Source: Buddleja alternifolia (Eukaryota; Streptophyta; Magnoliopsida; Lamiales; Scrophulariaceae). From it: 64,000 nucleotides of DNA. Shown here piece after piece: positions 23,549-35,217 of this stretch (within the stretch, counting starts at the first letter, position 1; each line of letters starts with the position of its first letter). The stretch is taken from contig CM033393.1 of assembly GCA_019426215.1 (NCBI GenBank), positions 46,750,645 through 46,814,644 on the forward strand, read 5' to 3'. A model generated the notes under the pieces. The model was not told the DNA's origin and did no database searches. It worked only from the letters and a program-made list of their open reading frames with translations. The position numbers and the translations under genes were made by a program.

Positions 23549-26317
23549 ATGCATCTCTCTCTGTGGAAGCCATTATCTCACTGTGCTGCTCTCATATTGG
23601 TCAAGAAGAGCAGAAGAAGAGATGATTCAGACCATTCACCTGAAGAAACTAAGGCCAATCCATCAAATCTGAGGAAATTGCAAGAGCACAAGCTGCGGGA
23701 GGCTCTTGAAGAAGCTTCTGAAAATGGGTCCCTTGTTAAGTCCCAAGACATGGAGGAGTCTGAGTCATTGGCCAATCAAGATGAGAGCTTGGGCAGATCA
23801 CGGTCGTTGGCTCGGCTCAATGCCCAGAAAGAATTCCTCAGAGCCACTGCTCTTGCTGCTGAGCGCATATTCGAGTCAGGAGACTCGATTCCACAGCTTA
23901 ATGAGGCTTTCTCTAAGTTCCTCACAATGTATCCCAAGTACCAGTCATCGGAGAGGATTGATCAGCTGAGGTCAGATGAGTACTCACATCTCTCTGTGAC
24001 CCCCTCAAAGGTATGCCTCGACTATTGTGGATTTGGGCTATTTTCATTGCTGCAAACTATTCATTATTGGGAATCATCTACTTTTAGTTTGTCTGAGATT
24101 ACTGCCAATTTGAGTAATCATGCTTTGTATGGGGGAGCTGAGCAAGGTACAGTAGAACACGATATAAAGACCCGAATAATGGATTATTTAAACATTCCTG
24201 AGAATGAATATGGCCTTGTTTTTACTGTGAGCCGTGGCTCGGCTTTTAAACTGCTTGCTGAATCATACCCTTTTCATACAAACAAGAGGTTGTTGACTAT
24301 GTTTGATCATGAGAGTCAATCGGTGAATTGGATGGCTCAGAGTGCTAAAGATAAAGGTGCAAAGGTTCAGAGTGCGTGGTTTAAATGGCCTACTCTGAAA
24401 CTCTGTTCAACTGATCTAAGGAAGCAAATTTCGAACAAGAAGAGGAGAAAGAAAGATTCAGCAACCGGTCTTTTTGTGTTCCCTGTTCAATCTAGAGTCA
24501 CCGGTGCAAAGTATTCATATCAGTGGATGGCCCTGGCTCAACAGAACAATTGGCATGTCTGTCTTGATGCTGGGGCATTGGGTCCAAAGGACATGGATTC
24601 TCTCGGATTGTCTTTATTCCGACCAGATTTCATCATCACATCGTTTTACAGGGTGTTTGGCTATGACCCGAGTGGATTTGGCTGCCTTTTAATCAAGAAA
24701 TCTGTGATGGCAAGCCTTCAAAGCCAGTCTGGTCATGCGGGTTCTGGTATAGTGAAAATCACTCCTGTGTTTCCTACGTATTTGAGTGATTCAATGGATA
24801 ATTTCCCTGGATTTGGTGAAGATGAAGAAGCCAATGAGAATGGTGAAGTTAATGCTGAAACTCGGCCTGGATCTCAATTGCCTGCCTTTTCTGGTGCTTA
24901 TACTTCTGCTCAGGTAAGGGATGTATTTGAAACCGAGATTGATCATGACAACAGTTCTGACAGGGACGGGGCGAGCACCATTTTTGAAGAAACTGAGAGT
25001 TTCTCTGTTGGAGAGGTGATGAAAAGCCCAGTGTTCAGTGAAGATGAATCATCTGATAACTCACTGTGGATTGATTTGGGTCAGAGCCCATTAGGGTCTG
25101 ATAGTGCTGGTCATTCAAACAAATACAAATTTTCTTCTCCAGGGCCACCTGCTTGGTTTTCCAGCAGGAAAAATAATAAGCTGACTTCTCCAAACGCCTC
25201 AAAATTTTCAAGCAGCCCAATGTATGACAAGGAGTTGAACTCGGGGCATCATGAAGACCGCCGTGTGTTGTCATTTGATGCTGCAGTTCAATTGGCGTCT
25301 CAAGAAGTAGACCATTTCAAGGAGATTCCTGAAGAAGAACAATTTATGGAGAGACGCTCTGCTTCTAGAGATTTCGGGACTCCAGGTAATCATTGTTTTC
25401 AGGAAATTGAAGAAGCAATTGAAATCGAAAAATCAAGTAGTCATCAAATGATTCAGAATGGCTCTGCTTCTGGGATACTCCTTGAGAAGGAGAGCGCAAT
25501 AAGAAGAGAGACGGAAGGTGAATTTAGGTTACTGGAAAGGCGAGAAAGAAATAAAATTGCTGGTGGCAGATTTTTCGGAATAGAAGAGACTGAACAGTCT
25601 GGAAGTAAGGGGAGAAGAGTATCCTTTAGCACAGAGGACAATCACAGAGCCCGTCTTAGTCAAACTCCGGAGCCAGGAGAATTATCTGCCTCTGATGAAG
25701 ACTATATGAGCAATGGGGAATATGGGGATGGTCAAGATACAGAGAGGGGTGAACCCGAGATAGTCTTAAGGCATCTTGATCACATAAACATGTTGGGCCT
25801 GAACAAGACCACCTCCCGTCTTCGATTCTTGATTAACTGGCTTGTTACATCGTTACTCCAGTTAAGATTGCCTCGTTCGAATGGAAAAGACAGTGGCCCC
25901 CCTCTTGTTCACATTTATGGCCCAAAAATCAAATATGAAAGAGGTGCTGCAGTTGCCTTTAATGTGAGGGATAGAAACAGGGGTTTGATCAGTCCAGAAG
26001 TTGTTCTAAAACTGGCTGAATCGCATGGTATTTCTCTGGGCGTTGGTATACTCAGTCACATACGGATACTTGATGGCCCTAAACAGCAACGCGGATCGTT
26101 GAGTCTCATTGACACTACCCTTTGCAAGCCTATGGAAAATGGCAAGCAAGATGGTAAAGGTGGATTTATTCGAGTTGAGGTTGTCACTGCTTCACTTGGC
26201 TTTTTGACCAACTTTGATGATGTTTATAAGCTGTGGGCATTTGTGGCCAAGTTTCTTGATCCAGTATTTGTGAAAGAGGGTGGTCTTCCTCCTGTTGCAG
26301 AGGAGGTTGAAGAATAA
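23549..26317 (+). CDS. MOCOS-like PLP-fold protein, copy 1, intronless, 922 aa
   Basis: A single 2,769-nt frame. The start is the first in-frame ATG after the leader and opens the conserved [11 protein letters not shown]. Residues from about 150 to 415 and again from about 770 to 915 resemble the two parts of an aminotransferase class V / Moco sulfurase NifS-like fold, split by a long acidic, Ser-rich insert (about 430-750) holding FSEDESSD and [14 protein letters not shown]. Where true Moco sulfurase (ABA3/MOCOS) has the PLP lysine in SFYK, this has SFYR (Arg368). The GCFC catalytic-cysteine loop corresponds to GVGILSHI (831-838), without cysteine. A MOSC domain is absent. I recall the same SFYR in Arabidopsis At5g66950, with At4g37100 and At2g23520 as relatives, so it is likely a family trait. 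It is probably not a sulfurase; function unknown. Paralogue at 35,218-37,956. Confidence 0.92.
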   Translation: MHLSLWKPLSHCAALILVKKSRRRDDSDHSPEETKANPSNLRKLQEHKLREALEEASENGSLVKSQDMEESESLANQDESLGRSRSLARLNAQKEFLRATALAAERIFESGDSIPQLNEAFSKFLTMYPKYQSSERIDQLRSDEYSHLSVTPSKVCLDYCGFGLFSLLQTIHYWESSTFSLSEITANLSNHALYGGAEQGTVEHDIKTRIMDYLNIPENEYGLVFTVSRGSAFKLLAESYPFHTNKRLLTMFDHESQSVNWMAQSAKDKGAKVQSAWFKWPTLKLCSTDLRKQISNKKRRKKDSATGLFVFPVQSRVTGAKYSYQWMALAQQNNWHVCLDAGALGPKDMDSLGLSLFRPDFIITSFYRVFGYDPSGFGCLLIKKSVMASLQSQSGHAGSGIVKITPVFPTYLSDSMDNFPGFGEDEEANENGEVNAETRPGSQLPAFSGAYTSAQVRDVFETEIDHDNSSDRDGASTIFEETESFSVGEVMKSPVFSEDESSDNSLWIDLGQSPLGSDSAGHSNKYKFSSPGPPAWFSSRKNNKLTSPNASKFSSSPMYDKELNSGHHEDRRVLSFDAAVQLASQEVDHFKEIPEEEQFMERRSASRDFGTPGNHCFQEIEEAIEIEKSSSHQMIQNGSASGILLEKESAIRRETEGEFRLLERRERNKIAGGRFFGIEETEQSGSKGRRVSFSTEDNHRARLSQTPEPGELSASDEDYMSNGEYGDGQDTERGEPEIVLRHLDHINMLGLNKTTSRLRFLINWLVTSLLQLRLPRSNGKDSGPPLVHIYGPKIKYERGAAVAFNVRDRNRGLISPEVVLKLAESHGISLGVGILSHIRILDGPKQQRGSLSLIDTTLCKPMENGKQDGKGGFIRVEVVTASLGFLTNFDDVYKLWAFVAKFLDPVFVKEGGLPPVAEEVEE

Positions 26318-26999
26318 AGTGAGAACTCGTTTGAATACTTTTGTCCTCTTGCTGTAACAGTAAAGCTGAAAATGAAGAGATGTATTGCTGATATAGAAGC
26401 AAACACATGGAAATTTTGGCTGAAATCTTCTTGCTCATGCATATCTGCTGCTATCGGGTTAATTTGTTCATTCTTGTTTTTGATTGCGTGGGATTTTGTC
26501 ATGTAGAGTTTGTTTTAGAACTTGTATCGTTTCAGGTGGTAGTGATGAATGAAAGGAGATACAAATGAGCATAACATCCCATATCCACAATTCACTTGTT
26601 GACCAAAGTGCTTTCTTCTGTACAAAAATCAATCTTGTTTTGCTTGTATCATCCTACATTGTACTCTTTACACTTTATCTTGTATTCTTGTTTGATTCTT
26701 TTTGAGCTTCTGGGACCAAAATTATTCGTTTATGGCTAAGTATCAGGTTAAAAATCAGACGAACAATACACCACTTTAACCGTCCCATTACTTGTCATTG
26801 AAGTTTCTTTTTCTTTTTGTCCAAATTTTTTAATTGATTAATCTTTCAAAAACTGTTTCATTCAGGCCCCTATATACGTTTATCATGCATGAACCAGGAT
26901 TAACTAGTCTTGATTCAATCTGGAAGTCCATAGGATATTGTTGTTCTGATAATCGAGTCACTCTCAGAAAATAACTTCCATTAGTGATATACTTGTAAT
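26318..26999 (+). other. 3' flank of MOCOS-like gene 1, end of first tandem block
   Basis: This matches the 3' flank of the second copy (37,957-38,415) through shared blocks such as GCTGCTATCGGGTTAATTTG and TCATGTAGAG, then TCTCAGAAAATAACTTCCA (copy 2: TCTCAGAAAATGACTTCCA) near 26,965. After about 27,000 the sequence instead matches the region before the CDCA7-like gene, which places the duplication junction there. Confidence 0.7.
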
Positions 27000-27130
27000 G
27001 TGCAACACCCAACCCCCCCCACCCCAAAATTACCCACCAATTGTCCGTGGAGACCCTATGCCTCTTTTACTTGTTAGAAATTGTGAGTGTTTTGTGATTT
27101 CGTATTGGAAGCAATTAAATAGCTTTGACA

Positions 27131-28197
27131 ATGGTGATGCCGAGTAGTAGACCTGAAGACAACCTCAACATGCCTGGAAGAGAACAGCAACAAGAAACCA
27201 TGGAGATTGAGGATGTCCATGCCTGCAACGGTTTAGAGTTCCAGAGAAGAAAGAATTAAACAAAATCGTGAGAATTCGCAAAAGCTTGGAATTGTTGATC
27301 ATTTGGCCCCGTCCACCAATCCTCCAGGTGCTCAGTTCTTTCTTCTTTTTTTCTGATTCCAGTTTTGCGCAGTATTTTTATTTATGGGTTTTCAGTTACT
27401 TCGGTTTCCAATGCTATCCGTTAGTGGAGCTTTTGTCCTTGAAACGGTATTTGCTGGTCTCAACTGATGTTATTTTTTATTTGTGTTGCCATTTTTATGA
27501 TTTCTTGGCTAGCTGCTTCTTGTTCACGATGAGCAGACATGCCATGGGACTTTTGGTGTTTGTTTAGTTTTGATTTTATTTCACTCGGTTTATTGAATGA
27601 AAAGGTTTTTGGTGGTTTTGTCTGGCCTTTTCCATTATTTCTTTTTGGTTTCTGAAAGTTTGTCCAACTTATATTAAAGAAAGGTTTAGCTTCTGGATAT
27701 TCGTGCTCTGTTTTTAAGTTTTTACTTTGACATTAAACTAAAAAGAGTGATATTAAATGTGGTTTGATTGTTATTCGTCTGTGAGAAGGAAGAACGATGG
27801 AAATTTTTGTGACATTACTATAACTAATATAGAGATACAAATGTAATAATAATCAGCTAGTCAAATGAATTATTGATAACTAACTAGATCACCCTTTCTT
27901 CTTCCTTTTTTCAGTCGTTTTATAGTAACTGCTTCTCTATCCTTTTTTGTGCGAATATAGGCTACTGAACTCAACACCATTTAGCTACTGCAAAGTGCAT
28001 GTGGCAAAGAAAGACAAATCCTTGAATGATGATGATTTTCTGAGAGAGGAGGGATCAAAGCACGAAGGTATATACCGTGGAACATGAAAACTTGTTGGGC
28101 AGCACCAAAATGAGTTGGAATCTTGATGGATGTGGAAAAGATGGGAAACAAATTTATGATCCAGTCAGGGGGAAGAGTTGCCATCAGTGCAGGTAGC
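27131..28197 (+). pseudogene. Decayed CDCA7-like paralogue, zinc-finger exons lost
   Basis: Exon 1 is recognisable from ATG 27,131 (peptide start MVMPSSRPEDN, then METEIEDV-like TMEIEDVHAC) but a deletion shifts the frame and a stop follows at GAATTAAAC near 27,255; about 120 bp of the exon's 3' half are missing. The exon 2 equivalent (about 27,961-28,194) keeps its splice sites and the CHQC codons before the donor, but has small deletions and frameshifts. Exon 3 is deleted: intron sequence before and after it is nearly joined around 28,310. Exons 4 and 5 are absent, because homology jumps from about 12,150 to 14,370 of the first block. The zinc-finger module is therefore gone and no functional CDCA7 product is expected. 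Confidence 0.85.
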
Positions 28198-28547
28198 AGC
28201 TCTTTCATCTACTACAAAATGCCTATTATATACAGAATCATGTTTAGGTATCGGGTGTCTTTATTTTTCCTTTAACCGTGCTAGATTGTAGTTAACGTGG
28301 ATATTGAAGTTATTATTGTTGCATATGGTCTGATCACTGTTAATCTTCTCCTTCCGCTTGAAAACGATTGGTCAGTGAGCATTCAATTCCTTATCAAGGA
28401 ACATATTGGTTAAAATAAGTCACGCGGTTTTACATTAGTCTCTAAGCATGGAAGAAGATCTTGTTTCTAAGTAAATAGTGGTGGTGATGATACAAAAATG
28501 TGAATATTTATTAGTTGATATTGCCAATATTTGATATCTCATTTTTA

Positions 28548-28735
28548 ATTTTTTTTGGTTGATAACCAAGGGTGTCCCCTAACCAGACACTGAAGACTAA
28601 TCCTTTCGAGGCAAAGAGATCACCGAAGTGGGTACAGTCTTTCCCAACAAAGCTTCTTCCATACACACGGTTAGGGGTCGAATCCTGGACAACAATCTTA
28701 AGGAACCCAGCTATTTATCAATTGTGATGGACCTT
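28548..28735 (-). mobile_element. SINE-like retroposon, reverse orientation
   Basis: Read on the minus strand it runs from a GGATTCGACCCC box-B-like motif, through GGAAGAAGCTTTGTTGGG and TTTGCCTCGAAAGGATTAG, to GGTTATCAACC and a poly(A) run (T-rich at 28,548-28,558 on the plus strand). The same order occurs at 1-162. It lies inside the second tandem block at a place where the first block has no counterpart. Confidence 0.55.
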
Positions 28736-29091
28736 GTTGGTTTTGATATCTTAATTAATGATGTATTTATTCAACTTATTCAAGACAAAACCAAAAATGA
28801 AAAATGAAAATTTGAAAGTTGTAGTTACTGAAAGGGACTTAAACTTCACTTCCCCAAATAAATGCACAATTTGTGATGGGATTGCTATCTAACTTGACCT
28901 AGGATTAGGACAAAGCCAGATGTGGTAAGTGGTAACACGATATGTATGTTTCGCAAGGAATAATTTAAAACTCTCTAATCTTAATGTTATCCTCAATGTA
29001 TATTAGCTCTCTCTTTTTTTTATTTTTGATAGGTAATGTATATTAGCTCTCGTATACGTTATGCGCTCTTCCATTAATTTGTTTCCAATAT

Positions 29092-30084
29092 GGGATAATA
29101 GCAGACATTCCCCTCAGTTATGGGTTGATGTGCACTTTGCCGCCTAACTTATTGAAATGTGCACTTTGCTCCCTCATTTACTATGTTGCACGGACACGGG
29201 GACACGGACACGGCGACACGGATTTTCAAAAATTTTAGGATACGACACGGTAATGATACGGCTATATATAATAATTAATAATATATATTATAATGCATAT
29301 ATTATTATATAATACATACATAAACATTTAAACATTAATAATGCACCAAAGTGAAACAAAATAATAACTAAGAAAATTTTAAAAGTTTCACAAATACAAA
29401 CTTCAAGCACACCTTCAGTTTTTAAACAAAATTCAAACAACATAATAATTAAACGCTCAATATCCTAGTTCAAGTCTCTAAATTCAAGTCCTTTCTTTCT
29501 GCGTGTACCTTTCTTTCTGCCTAACCATCCGCCCCTTTTGTTTTAATTGGGAGGAATTTACAATTTCAGCCCCTCAATTATTCGAAAATGATAAAAAAAG
29601 ACCCCGCCGTGTCCAAAACGTGTCGGACACGGGTGTAGCCGTGTCCGACACCGTGTCCCTTTAATTTTTTTGAATTTGGTTGACAGACACGCCACGTGAC
29701 GTGTCGGACACGTATCCGAGCCGTGTCCGAGGCGTATCCGTGTCCCACACATATCCGACACTGCATTTCGTGAATTTTAGGAGTATCCGTGCATCATAGC
29801 TCACTTATCATAAAATGTGTACTTCACCCATTCGGGCAATTCGGGTAGATTCGGGCACCACACTTATCATAAAAATTGGACTTTTGCCCCCTGATTTATG
29901 TGTCTTTGTAGCACTTTGCCCCCTGATTTATGTGTTTTTGTAGCATTTTGCCCCTTCACTTATGTGTTTTGTAGCGCTCTGCCCCTACCCGAGCTGTCCG
30001 AAGAGGTGAAGTGCACATTTTATGATAAGTGAGGGGGCAAAGTGCACATCACCTCATAACTGAGGGAGAGTCTGCCATTATCCC
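29092..30084. mobile_element. Mutator-like MITE interrupted by a hAT-like MITE
   Basis: The outer element starts GGGATAATAGCAGACATTCC and ends, reverse-complemented, GGGATAATGGCAGACTCTCC. It is the same family as 9,184-9,540 and is flanked by a perfect 9-bp duplication TTCCAATAT (29,083-29,091 and 30,085-30,093). Subtracting the nested element and its duplication leaves about 366 bp, close to the 357 bp of the other copy. The aligned place in the first tandem block (near 14,670) is an empty site, so insertion followed the duplication. Confidence 0.85.
29181..29799. mobile_element. hAT-like MITE nested in the Mutator-like MITE
   Basis: A 619-bp element with terminal inverted repeats CTATGTTGCACGGACAC and (reverse-complemented right end) CTATGATGCACGGATAC. 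It is flanked by CTCATTTA (29,173-29,180) and CTCACTTA (29,800-29,807), an 8-bp duplication with one mismatch, as expected of hAT insertions. The ends are rich in GACACGG words in both senses. No transposase frame is present, so it is non-autonomous. Confidence 0.8.
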
Positions 30085-30093
30085 TTCCAATAT

Positions 30094-33000
30094 TTCTAAA
30101 AATATATTATAAGTTTACGTTCTACCTATTAACATCAACTTCACAAAAATATGCAGTTAAAATGGAAACATTGTCTAATTAAGGATGCTATTAGCGTAAT
30201 CTTGATACCTTGCTCGTGCTTCCCAATCTCATCCCATTTTTTAGCAATATCTAATATCATTTGGTATATAGTAGTTGTCATTCAAATTTTATATTGAAGT
30301 TTAGATGTGAGACGACATTTAATGGACAACTTTCATGACTAAAAGGCCCATGGAAAAAGGTCAAAACGCCCAATCAGAACGAATATCTGTCTTATTAACA
30401 TGCGGGTCAAGAATCAAAACAATAAACTCTTGATCATAATGGCTTAGAACTCATCTGAGAGCTCCAACTAAATTCGAATTCAATGACCCTAATCATGTAA
30501 GTCATTTATTATGTGTTGCGACGATTTAAATTCATAATGATTTTCTATCCAAAGTCTATCACTTAAGCATCGGGTATTAACGGGTGAGAAATTTATAATT
30601 AGCTAAAAATAATTATAAAGTAGAAAAATGTACACACGATGTTGGTGTGAATTGAGAGTAGAACTAAACAACTCTAATATTTTGGAGCCTCAACTTCATC
30701 AATAGAGCTGGACTTATATCATGTTAATCGATTCAAAAAAGAAAATGCATAAAATCTAGATTTATAATATATATTGGTGAATTATCATGATTCTCAAGCA
30801 GAACTGGCCTAGTGGCCTTCTATGTCTATTTATTTGGAAATAACAATTTAAAAAACTTGCATGGGGTTAAGTTTCCACCATAGGGTGCTTTTCAATTCAG
30901 AGGTTGATAGTAAATAAATGCAACAAACTGACCAACGACTACATTATGTGCATTTATTACTTTCTAAAGTACCGTGCGAAAACGACCGAGGATGAGAGTC
31001 AGTCTAAGGCAAAAAATAGATTAAATTATTCATGGCATAACAAATCAAATTTAAATATCGTTTATTTAAATTTAAATTTGGATTGTTTAGAGTAATTAAC
31101 AAATTTGAATATTGTCCAATAAAATTTAAAAGTTGACTCAATTAGTTAAAAGATAACAGATATGTATAAAAAGGTCAAATTATTCGAACTTCTTTCACGT
31201 TCAACTCAATTAATTAAAGTTCGGCCTGGTTAACAGTTAAGTCAAACTCAAATACAAATTTTCAGATAAATTTGAACAATACATTGTAATATCAACTCGA
31301 TTCGACCCAGTGCCATAAGGTGTCTACTATCAAACCAGATCAATTGGCTTTTTGAATCACATTTTTTCCCCAACTTCACGAATAATAATGTTCGAACTTC
31401 TAACTCCATCCTTAAGGTGGATAAAAAAAATAATGGTTCTTTTTTTGTTAAACAAAATTGAATTCATTGAAACTGAAAATGGACCAATTCCTTAAAAAAG
31501 ACAGAAAAAATTTCCAGTAGTGATGGTGAACCCAAGAGCCAACAAGGACAACATGGGGAAAAGTTAGAGCGATGGCATTAATTATGTCTGTCTTTGTGTA
31601 ATGGATCCAAAATTTTGTACCTCGTGTCCTACTAATTGTGGCTGGCTACGTTAGTTGAGCACAATATCATCTTCTCTTCTGTGTTTTTTCGTTTCATTTG
31701 ATTCATCTAGTAAGGAAGGGATAACAATTTGGAATTATGGGCATTATAAGGACCATATTGGTTGAAATACTCAAAACTCGTAAGTTTTAAGTCTTAACCA
31801 AGAATGAATCGAAATATATAATGATATTTAGCGACCATAGTAAAAATATGAACATTGGATACGAATATTCCGATACTATAGTTGGTCATTATCAATGTTC
31901 TATTGTCTGCAATATACTTATAATATATAGTTTCGTATTTTTCTCAAATGTTCCACTGAAAAGTTTGAAGTCAATGTAATCAATCTTTTCTAGTCCAAAA
32001 AAGTTAAGATTGAAGTCAAATTAGCCTTTTTCTTTTTATCTTTTTGGTGATAGTTTTTGGGGGTTGCGCCAACAGTCGACCATCTACCCAAGAGGAATCC
32101 AAAGGCACCAAGTATCAAAGAAGGGAAAATATTAGAAAAAGAAGATTATAACTAACAAAAATTGCTTAAATATTGTTTAAATGATTTACAGTCAGATTTA
32201 GAATATTATCTGATGCAGCACACAGAAATATATTAGTTAAATTTAATATGTAAAAAATACTTTAGTCTAGCTTGCCCACTATACTCTGCAAATTCTGATA
32301 ATTGACCTATTAAAATAAGAGGATTTGGTGGTGATCCTCGTGGACTAATTTTGTGATGGCTCATTGACCATTTCAACATATTGACAAAAGTTTTGCCATG
32401 ATGAAAAATTACTGGTGGGAGCTCTCATAATTTGAAGTTTTGATATAATTATGCAGATATTTTGTATGAATTTTGTTGTACAAATAATTGTGATAGTCAA
32501 AAGATATGATATATGGGAATTCTTAAGATTATATCGAGAAATAGTGGACTAGGGAAAAAAAGATAAATTAGGAACGTCGACAAATGTTTGATTATAGCGA
32601 AAATGGATAGATTTTCAACGCGTAAAAAGTCAACGCACTCTAAATTTAGTCTAGTTCCTATAAGTATGTGATTGAATTACGTGGGTCAATTATACAGTTT
32701 ATGGGATCATAATCAATCATATTTAGAGGCTGACATGATTGAAATCCAACATACACAAATTACAGTTAATTCATCAAAATTTAAAGTTTCAGCAGCTATA
32801 TAAAATATGAAATGCATGAATCAAACGTCACTCTTGATGCGCTATCATCCATAATCTATGTTTAAGGGTTTTTCATAGGAATGACAAAGTGCAGTTGGGA
32901 CGGTTTTTGCAAAACATGTAACTCGACCTGTTAGTTCCCGAAATCCAACCCACCCTATTCCAATCGGGGACAAAGCAACAAGGCCGACCCGACCTAAAAC

Positions 33001-33549
33001 TCGTTAATTACACCAAAATCGTTGCAAATGTGCGCAGGGCAGTATCACCCCAATTTATTGTCATATACGGATAGTTTAGGGGACGATTTTGGGATGGTTC
33101 TGGGAAATCTCTTAACCCATCCCGGTTAATTTTACGAAACATCAAATTTGTCTTAATCTGGACAGAGCCAAAATAACAAAACTCAACCTTGATTTTGAAC
33201 CCCATTTATTTGTAATGCCTAGTTTTTCACATTAAAAGGAAATAAATTTACAAAAGTCAGGAAAAAAAATAAAAAACTTGCTTCCATCTGGTGCATACAC
33301 GACGAATTAATAATTATTTTAATTGACAACAAAAGGAAAAATATAAAAACAACATGCATATCTTGGAGCATCTCACACTTCTTTATATAAAATTGTCTCT
33401 CTCCCAATTATCAATTAATTAGTTGTCTTACAAAATGGAAGCCTATAGATTGTTGGATCAATGGTTGAACAAATGGAACAATACATAAATCAACTATGTA
33501 CAGGTGGAGCAATGGAGCACTCACTTTTAGCTAATAATATTTGAAAAAG

Positions 33550-33580
<31 letters not shown>

Positions 33581-34324
33581 GACATTATTTGTTTTCATTT
33601 TTGTTCTCTACTTAGACATTGAAATAACAATAGTCTAACTCTTCATTTAACCCCAAGCCAAAGTACATAAATTTTTTTCCCAACAATTGAACAGTTAGTC
33701 TCTATTCTCTAATCAAATAATTAATAAGTATAGATAATAAATTTCTAAAGCATAACTTTATACAATGTAGTAAATGAAATGAAATTAATATGGGATAATT
33801 CCACTAGCATACTTAAACATCTTACAATAATTCCACTCTTTTTCTTTCTCCTATAAAAATATTTTCTTTTGCTAGATTTCCTTATTCAATTTTCTATCTT
33901 TATGACATTTTTTACATAAACTTCACCAAAAAATGATAACAATACAAAAGAGTAAGGGAGGAGGTAGACAAGAAGCAGCTTTGAATTGACTTTGAGCTAT
34001 TAATGTTATAAGAAGAATAGGTGTTGTGTGTAATGGTTGGGCCCCAGTAAAATTTTTAATCAACCAAGAATCCAATTTCATTTATTTTCTTGAACAGTCC
34101 AAAAATCCAATCACTATAACCAAAGATTTTAATAAATATCAGCAATAAAACAACATTTTTCTTCTTCTTTGTTTTAGATAAGAACAAAAACAGCTTCTTG
34201 GAGAATGAAAGTCAAATGTGATTTTTTACTTACTATTTATTATTAATGGCCTAATTGGCAATTACACAACAACCCCCCACTATGACTACCCCCTCCTCAA
34301 TAGGGTCAATGTCAAAAGGGGAGG

Positions 34325-34325
<1 letters not shown>
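30094..34325. other. Intergenic, second tandem block
   Basis: A patchwork collinear with the first block: 30,130-30,310 with 14,705-14,900; 30,855-30,990 with 16,910-17,060; 31,470-31,700 with 18,460-18,690; 32,100-32,400 with 19,805-20,270; 33,400-33,480 with 21,060-21,140; 33,955-34,325 with 22,340-22,640. The large fold-back elements of the first block are absent. An ACCCG-type repeat lies at about 32,880-33,200 and an (AT)n run at about 33,550-33,575. No gene is supported. Confidence 0.65.

Positions 34326-34376
<51 letters not shown>
34326..34376 (+). promoter_or_regulatory. (TA)n-(GA)n core-promoter tract of MOCOS-like gene 2
   Basis: An uninterrupted TA run joins a GA run of about 28 bp, roughly 840-890 bp before the coding start, matching 22,646-22,685 in the first copy. 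The GA part is longer here. A further AAAGCAGAGAGAG block follows in both. Confidence 0.45.
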
Positions 34377-34377
<1 letters not shown>

Positions 34378-34972
34378 AGGGCAGAGTGGGGTAATGGTAT
34401 TCACTAATCACTACAGAAGAAGTAAATGTGCATTTGTTGTGAGAGGGAGGGTCTGCTTTTAATTTGGATTGCAGAAAAGCAGAGAGAGAAAAAAGAGAGA
34501 GAGATAGTGTATGTATGTATGTATTCATGAAAGATTGAGAGAAAGTAATAACTCATATAGCTCTTTCAATTGATACAATAAAAGAGGAAGCAGATTTAAT
34601 AGCGCAACTATTGTTCTTTTGCGGCTCTCAATTTTAATTTCATATCGTCTCTGCTCCTTCCTTGGGGATCTAGGTTTTCGTGTTCTTGGAGTCCATTTCT
34701 TTTGCCTTTCTCCTTATTCTCAGGTTTTTACAGATTTGCTGTTCAAATTTCCAAGTTTCTTTTCTTTGCCATTACTGAACTTTGTTTGATTCAGACTTCC
34801 CCCAAAATTGATCGCTCTAATTGAATCATAACTCTGTATTCTCTCCTGGGGGTGTCTTCATCTACACTAAGTCTTGAAGAAAAATCGAATCTAGGGCTTT
34901 TTTTGATATTTGCTTTTCGTTTCTTTTTATTACACTGCTTCTTTTGAACACAAACCCTTTCGTTGCGTTTGA

Positions 34973-35014
34973 ATGTTGGCTAAAAGCAAATGCCGTTGTC
35001 CTTTCCCTCCATAA
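34973..35014 (+). promoter_or_regulatory. Candidate conserved upstream ORF, 13 codons (copy 2)
   Basis: ATG at 34,973 opens MLAKSKCRCPFPP, ending in TAA 203 nt before the main start. It aligns with 23,285-23,326: Ala, Arg and second Pro codons differ only at the third base, and Glu4 is Lys here. Another upstream frame in copy 1 (ATG near 23,046, 26 codons) has lost its ATG in this copy, so retention of this particular uORF is selective rather than general. Confidence 0.45.
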
Positions 35015-35217
35015 GATAGTGTTTTTGAAAGCAAAGGTTTATTCTGGAGGAAGCTTTTCCTTTTGCTTTTTGGGACTTGGGGTTTGAACTTAGTCCCCTT
35101 TGTGTGGCAGAAGTTGGCCAAAACACAAGCACTTTGCTTTGTTCAGCTTTGCTTGGTTGTAAATACTTCATATTGATTTATACAGTTGTAAGGAAGTAAA
35201 AAAAAAGGGAAGCTTTA

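Noticed and set aside
25035..25274. Minus-strand frames antisense to both MOCOS-like genes
   Set aside because: They are shadow frames of a strong sense coding sequence and are not conserved beyond what the sense strand imposes.
29558..29766. Overlapping minus-strand frames rich in RxRHG
   Set aside because: They translate the GACACGG-rich end of the nested hAT-like MITE.
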